Assembly: GCA_013397935.1 (NCBI GenBank)
Contig: VZRN01005377.1
Span: forward strand, 220,453-284,452
DNA: 64,000 nucleotides
Direction of reading: 5' to 3'
DNA from: Dasyornis broadbenti
Taxonomy: Eukaryota; Chordata; Aves; Passeriformes; Dasyornithidae
This document shows positions 52,801-63,944 of the stretch, one piece after another; position 1 is the first letter of the stretch, and every line of letters begins with the position of its first letter. A program made the translations under genes and the position numbers. A model generated the notes under the pieces. That model had not been told where the DNA came from, made no database searches, and saw only the letters and a program-made list of their open reading frames with translations.

Positions 52801-55800
52801 CCCTTCCAAACCCATATGTCTACTTCTAGGAGAGGGTACGTAGTTATTCTATTTCCAGCTCCTGAAGCTATGCCACAATTTGTGCTTTGCAAAATTAGAA
52901 ACTAATGAAGTATGCTGACATTAGGAGGAGTCCTCGGGAGGAAAAAACAGTAATAAAAGGTTGGTAATTGCTGCTGAACAAGAGACTGATGGTAGCACGC
53001 CATGCTGGTGCAGGTAGGTAGGCAAAGTGACTCATGAAATAGGCTATATAAAGGGATGAGTAATCAGTAAAAACAGAGTGAAAGAACAAACTGTCTCATA
53101 TGAGAAAGGCAGCTGTTGACTTTGATCAGCCACTAAGACATCGAAGCAGTAACGAAAAATTTGTTGGACTAGAACAAAGAAGGGGAATGGAAGAAAGTAA
53201 TAGAGTAGCAGCTCCAGCTCCAATTTGTTCAAAAATCAACATCACTCCCAGCAGCTGCAGCATTTCCTGACCAAGAGCAGAGGAGGCAGACAATTCTTTA
53301 AGCAATGTATTCTGACACATTTTGCACATCCATAACAGCATGGGGAGGGAATGGAGGCTGAGGGCTGACTGGCGATGGTACCTAGAGGTTCATCTTTTCT
53401 GCTACTGAGACAGTACAGATTTGGAAGTGAGGGGGAACGTGGTATTTTAAGGCAAATACATTGTCATTGCTTTTGGATATTGGAATGTGAACATCTATGT
53501 GGTCAGCTGTCACTGTAGAGGACAGTAGAGCTCAGTCTTACTAAAGGAGCTTTTTCCCATGCCCCAGTATAGCAGACGTGTGCTTCAGCACTGCTCCAAG
53601 AAGCATCACTGCTGTGTACTCCCACAGCTGCACAATCGGCAGCAGGGGGAAGAAGAAGCTGGTCTCCCCAGTAAAGTGAGCCCACACAGAGTTAGGACAG
53701 CCAGCACAGGCACACAGATCCAGGAGAGCCAGGAGAGCAGTTGTGCCCCTCTCTGAGATAAAATGTGCCATGACTTTTCCCTTGTTTGGGTAGGTATGGT
53801 CCATTTGCACACCAGATGAAGACAGATCACCTCTCCTCTGTCTGTGGTTATTGAATGGCAGTCAGTACTAGAGACAGGGGATAGTGTCATGCTTCAGCCC
53901 TTTGATTTGTTGCTCTTTCAGACTCTGCTAGGTATTAAAGTATTCCCCCAGTAACTTTGTACAATTGGGCTGTATATCCAAACAATGCTTTTGAGTAAAT
54001 CATGATGCTAATCATTGGGACTGAGCAGGAATGGGATGAATTTGCTTTTGTTCTCAGAGGAGATAAGCCAACCCATTAGGAGAAAGTTTCCTGGTTTATG
54101 GTTTTAGCATAAAATGAAACATACTGTCTGCACTATCCTTGCTTAGACTCTAAGCCCATAAATGCTTTCACTAAATATTTGCAAAGAACAGGAAACACAG
54201 CCAAATCTTGCTAAGTTACAATGACCAACAATCATATTGCAGAACATTTATCTTTTCTGCATATTCCACTGGGGAGAGGACTCTTTAAAACCTTCAATAT
54301 GATTTAAGCACAAATGCTTTTTATATAGGTCAGGAAAGAGAAATGTAATTTCCCTTAGTTTTGTTTGGTCGAAGTTCTCCATTCTAGCACATAATTAATG
54401 ACTCTGGTGAAATGCTTTGAAAACAGTAACGTTTCTAACCCCAAACATGTTGCCAAAATGAGTACTTCCTGGTCATTGTCTGTTTTGGAGAGGATGCTAA
54501 ATGCACATGCATGTCCTGTTAATAAACCCAAGGAAACTATTTTTATGGTTATGGAAAAAAAAAAGTATTTCTTCTTCACTACTTGTCTCTATCAGTTATA
54601 GCTGTGGGAAATAAAAAAAGTGAAATACAAAATGTGGAAAGCAAGGGAGAAGAGGGAAGGAAAGCCACACAGCACTGTGCAACTTTACCCCACCTGGAAC
54701 TATCATCTTCCCCAGTTGGCTTTAATACTTAATTTCCTTTCTGACATAATCACCCTTGAAACCCAAGCACTCCAGTGACAGTATAAGACATAAGCACCCA
54801 GGATCAAAATTAGGCAGAATTGGGTCCGAAACAGAATCCTCAAATCTTTACGTAATCCAATGACTGCCTGGTTTTTTGCCAGTATTTTTTTCCATGGTCT
54901 TAAGCTTTCGTGTCTCTTGTGGCCCAGCCTCTGCCTTTAATCACTGCAGCCCAGAGAGAATGCACACTCAGAGTTCCCCTTAGGTTTGTTCCAAGATGTC
55001 ACTACAAACTCACAGCATTGCCATCAAACATCTGCCTAGATAATGGGTGACACACAAGATCCCTACATTTTCTGGAAGATATCTCTTGGAAGCCATTGTC
55101 ACACCATGATATCACTCAAGAACACACACATAGTTCCAGTATGTTGTCCAGGAGGGTCCAATGCATGGCTGTCACGAGGTCCAGAGGAACTAAGGAATAC
55201 ACCAAAGGTGTTCAAAAATCTTTAATATTAGTGGCACATCTTTATTCAGAAAAGAAACTGTAGAATCTTGTCAAGGCTTTGACAATGAAAGACTGAATCT
55301 GCATGGCACACAAAGCATGAAATAGCATCAGGCATTAATTTCTTCTGGGTGACTGGGCTAAGTCCTCATCCTGACACTTATCTTGAAGTAGGGTGGGCTG
55401 ATGGGAGTGATGGCAGTGATAAGGTGAAGACAACACAGAGATGAGAAGGTTTCACTTCTAAGTGAGGATGACAATGATTTTGGTTCTGACACAACGAAAG
55501 GCTTATCCCTGAAATAATAATCTGTGAAAGAGCAGCTCTAAGAACTGTTGAAACAAGGTGTGGCTATTGAGATTTCAGGTAAGGGTATCAACATCAGCTA
55601 ACAAGTAAACCATAAATCTCCTATCTAAAATATTTGATGAGTGCAGTGCCTATCTTTAAACAGCACAAACACTGCTCACTTAATGTTGTTCCACAAACCC
55701 AATGTCTGTCAAAACAAACAACTGCCCAGGACTCCTCATTTAGCATTTCTGCTTTCTGCTGGAACACAATGATACTGGCTAAACATGTGTTGTGTAAACA

Positions 55801-56185
55801 TTTGTCTGTGGTGTTCTTGCTTTGTGTATTTACACAGCCATGTAAATTTTATGTTTTACTTTTGACAGAAAAAAACCTGCAGTGACTTTTATGTTTAATG
55901 TATTCATTCTGAAGTTGTTGCTTAACCTGCTGCCAATATGCTTGGGTTTTTGTTCAAGAACATTAAAACATATTAAGAAAATATATTTGCATCATGTAAC
56001 TTCCACACTGCTGTTGTAACATGTTTCAGGGCCCAAGAAAGTGATCTGTTTCCAGGTCTTTGATCAGTAACAATGCTCTGCACCATTAGAGTGACTTGGC
56101 AAGGTCAAGAAAACAGAGTTCAGAAGGTATGGGGATCCCATGTGAAAATTTGCCAGTCTGGGAAGAAAGAAGCCAAGTCACAAAT
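46851..56185. other. Unique non-coding sequence
   Basis: Over nine kilobases with no interspersed repeat, RNA gene or exon that I can support. Open frames of 60-140 codons occur on both strands; those near 51248-51556 and 52895-53341 on minus are hydrophobic A+T-rich translations of the kind seen by chance. Confidence 0.5.
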
Positions 56186-56465
56186 TGTCTTGGTTTGGAA
56201 GACAGGCGTCTGCTGAGAAAGGTGGAAACCTGCCTTAGAATAGAGGATATGAACCCCCTCACTCCAAGTTGGTATAAGGTCGAAATCAAAGGCTCTCAGG
56301 CAGAGATATGGGAAAAGGAATAACAGTTCTTTACTCGTATCTATAACGAGGAAAACAAGCAACAATAACAGTAGCAATAACAAACAAACAAACCAGATAC
56401 CCGGTGGCAGCTTTCTCTGGGCTGCCAGACACCGCCCCTCCCCTTTGGTGCAGTTACGGTCACGG

Positions 56466-56481
56466 CCGGCAGGGGGCGCTG
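56466..56481 (+). promoter_or_regulatory. Near-consensus CTCF-binding motif inside the LTR
   Basis: The 16 bases CCGGCAGGGGGCGCTG match the well-known vertebrate CTCF core (CCASYAGRKGGCRSY type, e.g. CCAGCAGGGGGCGCTG) at all key positions, including AGGGGGCGC. It lies in the CpG-rich centre of the LTR, so methylation of its CpG could affect binding. The motif match is seen directly; binding is an inference. Confidence 0.6.
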
Positions 56482-56828
56482 TGGCGCGAGCTCAGCTCCT
56501 CGGTGATGGCGGACGGAGCTGAGGGCGAGGCGGCTGCACGGCGAGCGGAGCTGCAGCAGGGAATCTCAGGGCAGCAAACTGGGCGACAGAGCTTGTCCAC
56601 TCGAGCGGGCGAACAAAAGGGTAGCAGAGACTCCAGCAAGGAGGAAAAACCAGGCAGTGCTGAGCTCCCGCGGCAGCAGTGAAGGGGAAGAAGAAACAGC
56701 AGCTGTCTCCTCCAACAAGTCCCGGGAACAAGTGTGTCTCTGCCCACGGCCAGCCACCTTTTTCTTCTCTTGCCACACCTGGCTATGTTTTTAGTCTCTT
56801 AAGTGCGTCTTTGTCCCTTAGGTACTCA

Positions 56829-56897
56829 GTCGTTATCTCTTAAGTACCGTCGTTATCTCTTAAGTACCCAGTCGTTAAGGCTCGTTAAGGTATCTCT
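56829..56897. repeat. 20-bp tandem duplication in the LTR
   Basis: Two perfect head-to-tail copies of a 20-base unit (starting GTCGTTATCT, ending TTAAGTACC) at 56829-56848 and 56849-56868. Partial copies follow (GTCGTTAAGG, CTCGTTAAGG, TATCTCT), and an imperfect copy precedes (CTTAGGTACTCA). U3 regions of LTRs often carry such duplicated enhancer-like units. Confidence 0.85.
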
Positions 56898-59800
56898 AGC
56901 CACAGGATGGAAAATATTCCCAACCTCCAACACAAATACTGAATTTGCAAAGGTTCATCATACTAGCAGAAGATACAAGACACGGATGAGGAGAACAGCC
57001 CAGAGGCTGTTGAGAGCAACTTGCAAAATTTTAGACAATTAGTCCGCAAGCCAGTATCTTTAAGATGGATGCAAACTTTAGAGGGACTGTTGATATTGGA
57101 GTCAAAAAAACAGCAAGTCACAAAAATAAGAAAGAGATTAAATAGAGGACTTGCTTTGATCACTTGCTCCTTGCTAAAGGAATGTAAGAACTACAGTTAT
57201 TACAAATATTTACAAAAATGAACAGTCAAGGATTGTAGCAAAGGTTTTAAAATACTCACTGTTTCAAGAACAGATCTCATATGGATCTCATCAAGCTGAC
57301 ACCCCTAGGAAGAACAGGTAATCCATGCTGTTAGAGAAGCATTTGAGGGCACTGGGAAGGCAAGAAGCTGATAATAAATACAGGCTCGGATTGAGAGAAC
57401 CCAACCATCTTACTCATCATGACTCGAGAATTATTTCTCTGCCCTAAAAACTGACACAGAAGAAGTTTCTCAGGGAATTGTGGCAAGTAGAATACCCTAC
57501 TAGGATGACTAAAACAGAGAAAAAGGCTTTAGTGTGAAATCAGTTTAGTTTTCTTTTAAGGAAAGGCTTTATTAACTGCAATTGATCTTAAACCAAGGGT
57601 TACATTTTCTGAATTAGACTTTGCTGGCCTACAAAATGCACAGATCCTATATCAAGCTTAAACCATCTAATATGCCAAGCACATACAATTTAGGGTTGCA
57701 TTACTACTTTTCCGGACTGAACAGTCAGAAGAACAAAGTCCAGAAGAAGCATTTCAATCTGATTCAGAACGGAATCCTGCATAACCCCAGGCAGACTTAG
57801 ACTGTGTTTACCAGAGCTCGTGGAGGCCTCCTGCAGAAAGAGAGACCAAACAACTAACAGTTCTTCCAGCTTCTACTGGAAAATAAAAGGATAGGTAGGA
57901 CTCTCAGTATTAGCAAATAAGATTTTCTCTTATGATAGATATTAACAGGATTTATGGAATTTGTACCCCTCCACTGCTCTCTGGTAGCTTTGCCTCTGCT
58001 TAACTTCCTATCTGTAAAGTACAAGTACATTCTGTTTCTTCCTGAAACGTTTAGAAAAGGCAATGAGGTCTTTTAAGGACAGGCAAAGCTAAAACCAACA
58101 ATTAAAAAAGATTAAAATAAAAAGCTAGAAATTCTTCATGCTGTCAACAGAGGAAAAGGAAACTTAAAATTGTTGTGTGTGTCAAAAGTGCAGCTTAAGT
58201 CAGGCAAATGTCCCAGCAGTAATATGGAGAAAGGCAGACCTTGTAGTGGAACAAACATGTAAATTCATGTCCTAGACCAGAATTTTCTCCTCTTTCAGCA
58301 AACACAAATAGATTGGCAATGGAAACTCATGCTGTGCCCATTAGCTTGGGTCATGGGGCAACAGACAGAGGAACGAGGCCTGAACGAGATCTCTAGTTAG
58401 CAGGCAGAAACTGGAATCATTAGATACAGTATTTAAATGTAGATTAGCCCTAATCCTTGGTCTAGGGGAACAGTGGATAATATGGTCAAACAGCAAAGCC
58501 TGCACACAGAGCCCCAGCTCAAGCACATCTGCTGGTTGTTGCCATTGCTGAAACAAAACCTCATGAAAACAAAGCAAGCATGTGAAAAGAGAGTATACAA
58601 AATATGTTCAGAGGCAATAGCTAGTGCCAAATACTTCCCTAGGCTTGTGGCGTTACCTGAGTCTGACAGGTGCCTTTGGAAAAAAAACCAGCCAGTCAGA
58701 GCAAAAACTAATGGCTCCCTAAATCCCTACTGTGAGACACTTGCACGCTGGCCATTTCTATATTTCTCCTTTCTGATGGCTGAAGGAGAACCATATCTTT
58801 CCAAGACACCAATCTTTGCTCATCTATTAAATAAACATTAAGATCCCACAAGATCTCAAGAGCTGAGATGCTTGGATGAGAACACAAGCCCTGCTGACCC
58901 ATCAGACCCCCTGCTCCTCCTGACTCCCTCCATTATCCTGAACTCTCCATCAAAAGAACCCTGTAACCACATATTAGTTTTGCCTGCTCTGGCATCCCTC
59001 TCTTGGTGTAGTGAGGAGAACCTGTCGTGAAGGTCTGATCTGCAGCTGTTTCTTTCCTTTTTAAAACTTAGCTCCCTGACCTACTACATTTCGCAGATCC
59101 CATGCAAATCAATTACTTTCACATCATAGCAAGGGAGTGCTATTGCTCACTATTACACTCAGATCCGGGGAGAATGCAAAGAATAAAGGGTGCAGGCTGA
59201 TCCACAGAGAAGTAAAAGGGCCATAGACAGATGTTTTGTAACTGTAATATAGATGCCTGTTTGCCATTTTGTTTCCTAAGATAATGAATTCCAAGCATTT
59301 CTGTCTGCCTTAAAACACCACATAGAGTTAACATCTGCTCACCAGAAAGATGGACTAAAATGTCATCAAAACAACAGCACTACCATGAAATACTGATTTT
59401 GAGGTAACCATTTGACCTTGGAAGAAGAATTTGAACTGGTGTCTTCTAAGGCCAGAAAAGCATTCACTGCTCTTTGATCGAATCTGAAGTGGAAAAGATA
59501 AGCCTGACTTTTATTGTAATGTTCTTGGTGTCTTGAATCAACGCTGATACGATCTCTACAAAAATACAGATGAGGAGAGGTTGGTCCTACTATGCACAAA
59601 GCAATTTTTCAAAACAAAAATGTGAAGTAAGCAACTCATTGGGGTCAGGACAGAAAGGAAAGTAGTGGAATAAATAACTGATAAATGAGAAAATTATTAC
59701 AAGCCGCTTAGCTAGACTTCCAGAACACCAACTGGGGAAGGAAAAATGGCAAAAGAACAAAATTGCTGCATACTGAGCTAGGGATAGAAGAAAACCACAT

Positions 59801-60554
59801 TAAGTAATCACTGTATTTTTGTAAATTATGCTGATCCATTACAGATAACTTGCAAAATTAAGTGCTGATTTTGGTGCCAGAAAGTCCATAGACATTTTGA
59901 CACAGAAGCTAGAAGGAACAGAATCTGACCCATGGATAATACAAGAAAAACAGAACCAATCCAAAGACTATTTTCTCTCTATTGGTAGATATTTTAAAGG
60001 GGAACTAGAGATTAACTGTGTTCACTACTGCAGAAACCATTTATTTTCAGAAGGCAATTGTCCAACACCCTCTTAAAAAATAAGGATTTCTTTAAAAATA
60101 TCTCAAGTTACTACTGAAGAACTTTTGAAACCAAAAATCCCCAGCCTTTTCTGAAGATTTAATAGAAAAGGCAGATATATAAAAGTAAAGCCTAGTGGTT
60201 CCCTTTTACATGGTGGCAAGTTTTGATTAAAATTTATACTTCTTATGTGTTCAGTGTCTGACCTAAAATGTAATTATATGAGGATCTGATAATTTGAGCC
60301 TATGAATATAAAAAGAAGGATTTAAACTTTGTGGCTTTCACTGCATTTTTCTGAAGTCCACAACTAAAAGCACCCATCTGACAATCTCAGATTGCAGTAA
60401 AGTTCTGTCTTTACATCTATCCAAACCACAGAATCCTTGGTTCTTGCTAATCTTTAGTTCTATTGGGCTGTCATTTTTTTATAGAAATAAAAATGAAAAC
60501 CCAACATCAACAACAACAAAATCAACCACTTTGGTTTTATATTTATATAGAATA

Positions 60555-60574
60555 TATAAATATATATATTTATA
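60555..60574. repeat. Perfect 20-bp A+T palindrome
   Basis: TATAAATATA followed by TATATTTATA, a perfect palindrome within an A+T-only stretch (about 60538-60590). Confidence 0.85.
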
Positions 60575-61228
60575 GTTTTATTTTTAAATCACTGCTGTTG
60601 AAGCCTGAAGAAATACAGGAAGAGAATACTGGAAGGAAAAACCTGTAATTTAAAGGAAAAATATATGAAAATGCATAACTCCTATTTACCATAATAAATA
60701 CTTAGAGAGTTGCTAAGTTTATGAGGGTATTTCACTATTACAACACTAAAACTTTCCTCGTGTACATTTTAATTAGTATTCTACTACATATAAAACACAA
60801 TGTTCAGTCTATGTCTATCTGTTTTACGAGGCTGTGTATGAGTTAGGACCTGATATTCCCAGAACCTCCATCACTTGTGAGGTATTCTCTTACTTAACTG
60901 TGTTTATCACCATAGAAGAAACCTGAAGCTAACATGAAACATGACAAAACCAGACAATATGACTCTACTGCCAACTCAGCCTGATGTAGTTTTCAAGGGG
61001 AACAGATCCCAGGACTTGATTTTAAACCACTGGGCTGGCTTTGTTTCAATGCATACCCACTGGGGCTAGGATGGATGAGGTTAATGGTGTGACTCTGCTG
61101 TGAGAGAGCACTTAGGAAGCCCCTAGCTCCAGCTATCCCTAGTGGTCACTGCATTGTGCTCACAGTGCTGCTGAATTACTGCCTTGAACAGGAGGCTGCT
61201 TGGGGCTGAAGAGCCTTTATTCCCATTG

Positions 61229-61256
61229 CAGTGCAGTGCTGTGCTGTGCTGTGCTG
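61229..61256. repeat. (GTGCT)n microsatellite
   Basis: CAGTGCAGTGCT followed by three perfect GTGCT units. An ordinary simple repeat. Confidence 0.85.
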
Positions 61257-62798
61257 GAGTGTTCTATGCAACAGTGAGATAGTACCATTGGCTTAAGCCC
61301 TTATAGAGGTTTTTACACAGCAGTGGGTAAATCTCCAACTTTTAAAAGGTTTTATATTGTTTTGAGGTTTTAACTTGGCCTTTAGAAAGGAAATCTGAAA
61401 GAGTGCTGTAGCTGAAATTTGCTGAAATTATCTGTTGCTTTTGAGATGTAGCAGGTCAGCTGCACAAGCCGCCCGTTCCACATGATTTGTGCTATCCACA
61501 GGAAGCCATCCTGTGACTCCATATACAGGCACTTGTGCAAACAGACTAGTTCCTGAAACCCAGGCTCAAATAGCACGGCTGAAAACCTGGCAAAGGTCAG
61601 AGATACATAAAACAATGCCAAATTACAGCCTGCAGGCCATACAATGAAAACACTGAGCAACCAAGGAATAATCCTGGGCTATGCCAGCCCTAAATGCAGC
61701 AAGCCCTGTTTGGTCTCTGCTGGGGAGAGGAGGTGAGGCTGACAGGTGTAGGACCATGCTTTTCCATCTAGTGGAGCAGTGGCAGCGGAGCAGCCTCACA
61801 CCATGCGAAATATCCCAGCACTGGCAATGCCAGCTTGGGACTGAAGAGCACAGTAAGGCATAAAAGGTCAGGTCAGAACACAATGCAAGTGTGAGGGCCT
61901 TTTCTTTTTTCTTCCTTTTGGAAACCAAACAGCTTTACTTTTCATGTAAACATTACCATATATCAAGTCCGAGATTTCACAAAAAATAAGCACCTAAAGC
62001 ATTCTACTAACAGAGTTTAGCCTTAGAGCTGTCCTTGGCCACTCCTTACCATCTCCTGGAAACAGCCTTTGACTAACAAGCAAAATAAGCATGGTAAACC
62101 ACCATAAAAGATCCACTCTGAAATGACAGTGTTTGCACACATGTACATGCTACCAGAAATCAGAAACCTAAAACAGACTGCACATATTCATTTCTTTACA
62201 GCAGGATGAAAGAGGCTTCAGGGGAAAGGAGACAGGTAGACCCAAGTCATAAGAGACGAGAAACTGAACAAAGTGGCTAGTAGCCTTGGGATCTATTCAT
62301 TGAGAGTACTCTTTTCATATACTGCATGAATGAAATGCAGCTATTAAGAGACAACATTCTCCTCTTCCTCAAATTGCTGTGCCCAGGGGACTGTTAATGG
62401 ACAGAGGAGTAGCACAAAGCTGGTCCAGCTCTATAGAGAACCAGAGTATTTTACACAATGCCCTGAGGTTTAGTAACATGGAAATTCACATCTGGGAGGT
62501 GAATTTTTTTCTGGGGCATTCAGTTTTCTTCCTTAAAATTTAATCAGAAAAAGCTGGCTTTTCTGAACAGCGGGAAACTTTGCTGCTACCAAAGCCATGC
62601 TAAACCACCAAGCTCCTGCAGAGGTTGCAGCTCTGCTCCCTGCATGAGGCTCCCAGCCTTCCAAGATAGCCTCTTGCTTCTAGGGAGGATGCAGAACAGC
62701 ATTCCAACGGCCTCCTTGAGATCACAAGGAAGAGCAGTGCACACGTCTATTGCATTTAATTGAAAAAGAAAGGTGACATAAGACCAGCAAAGATTATA

Positions 62799-62932
62799 AC
62801 ATTAAATCATTTTGTATCAGCTCAGTAAGTGAGGTCTCCCCTTACTGAGTGCTGGGGATGAAAGGGTGCCCCAGACAGATCTTCTGGCTTTGAGAGCTGT
62901 CTTGCACCCTGACCCTAGTAATGATTTAATGT
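62799..62932. repeat. Nested inverted-repeat structure
   Basis: An outer perfect 13-bp inverted repeat (ACATTAAATCATT at 62799-62811, AATGATTTAATGT at 62920-62932) encloses two perfect hairpins in series. The first is CTCAGTAAG/CTTACTGAG (62821-62829 with 62841-62849) and the second CTGGGG/CCCCAG (62852-62857 with 62869-62874); both have 11-base loops. A third, weaker helix, AGACAG/CTGTCT (62873-62878 with 62897-62902), competes with the second for two bases. The whole folds on paper into a multi-branched structure of 134 bases. No protein frame crosses it. It could be a structured RNA, a small non-autonomous DNA element, or coincidence. No flanking duplication is evident. Confidence 0.6.
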
Positions 62933-63838
62933 GAGGAACACTGCATTGAACAGTGTAAAAGGAGTATGTTCTATATTTTTCAGCTGTGCTATTAAATGTC
63001 CTAGCTCAGAGAGCAGGTGTGTGTGCATGTGCAAAGAGTCACTGACAAAGCACCATGGACTCTGACATCAGACTGATGCCAGGGATAGTATCTGCCCTGC
63101 ATGAAGATATTGGTTTCCAGGAAGAAAAATTTCCAAAGTATTAACATGAAACTATGGGATGACAGGGAATGTTTTACAAATGATACAGTGCCTTCGTACC
63201 AGAGATGATCTTGATGATCTTTTGCAAGAGATTTCAGTATTGCAGGAACTACAGATAATGGGAAAGAGGATGAAAGAGAACTTGTGAAAATTTTGTCTGT
63301 AGCACAAGAATGACAAATATCCTGGAAAGGGATCCTTTAATCATTCCAGCAAATTCTGTTATAATCAAGGTGTAGGCAAATAAGAGAGCATTGTATTCCC
63401 AAGTGTATCAAAAGAACTTCTCAAATTCTAAGAGGATTCAAGAAGAAAAAATTGGAAAATAAGAACTTTTGAGGGGAGGTGGGATTTTTGTTGCATATGG
63501 CTGACAACTAGGTTTTGCACAAGGAACAAGGACATAAATTAGTTAAATTCTTAACCTGTCACTCCAATCAAATATCATTACCAGAGTCAGGCTGCTTTGT
63601 TAGTAACACAGTGTGATGTCCCACATTTAAGGGGAAGGAAGGGCTCAAGATTTGTAAAAATTTGTGGTCAAAAGAAATCATAGATGTCAGAGGGTCCATA
63701 AAAAAGTTTTATTAGTAAATTGCACACGCAGCATTAAAATTCGTATGTTAGACCCTGACCTACTATATAAGCACATGGCAGAGGATTTTTGATCACGAGT
63801 AAAGTGAAAGAGATGAAACAGAAGGTAAGAGATTAATT
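62933..63838. other. Unique sequence, no feature
   Basis: Nothing recognisable between the inverted-repeat structure and the terminal purine tract. Confidence 0.5.
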
Positions 63839-63944
63839 AAAGAGGGGGAGAGAGAAAGAGAGGAAGAGAGAGAGAGAGGAAGAGAGAAAGAGAGGAAGAG
63901 AGAGAGAGAAAGAGAGAGAAAGAAAGAATAGAAGAGAGAAAGAG
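63839..63944. repeat. Purine (GA)n-type tract
   Basis: About 105 bases of nearly pure A/G on the plus strand, mixing GAGA, GAAAGA and GGAAGA units; the one exception is a T at about 63930. A partly mirrored purine tract of this length can form triplex (H-DNA) structures and is prone to length change. Confidence 0.9.

Larger units (their letters stand above)
56186..57022 (-). mobile_element. Endogenous retrovirus LTR (ERVL-like), probably solo, minus orientation
   Basis: The plus strand starts TGTCTTGGTTTGGAAGACAG then GCGTCTGCTGAG, which I recognise as the edge of a common passerine ERVL-type LTR. It is followed by the family blocks GGCTCTCAGGCAGAGATATG and GGAATAACAGTTCTTTACTC. Read on the minus strand, the last block becomes an AGTAAAGAACTGTTATTCC-type word, where the family has AATAAA, so the polyadenylation signal and hence the orientation point to minus. 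The middle (56404-56720) is CpG-rich, as expected of a U3 promoter region. No gag, pol or env remnants and no primer-binding site are visible next to it, so it is best read as a solo or partial LTR. The 3' boundary on the plus strand (about 57022, at GCA followed by AAAT) is only a guess: the five bases before the start are CAAAT and no exact copy was found at the other end. Confidence 0.65.
57023..62798. other. Unique A+T-rich non-coding sequence
   Basis: No interspersed repeat, RNA gene or exon is recognised. Small features are listed separately. Confidence 0.5.

Noticed and set aside
29260..53574. A shared 15-base word (ATGCCCCAGTATAGC) at 29260 and 53560
   Set aside because: One or two shared words of this length are expected by chance in a window of this size, and the flanks do not align.
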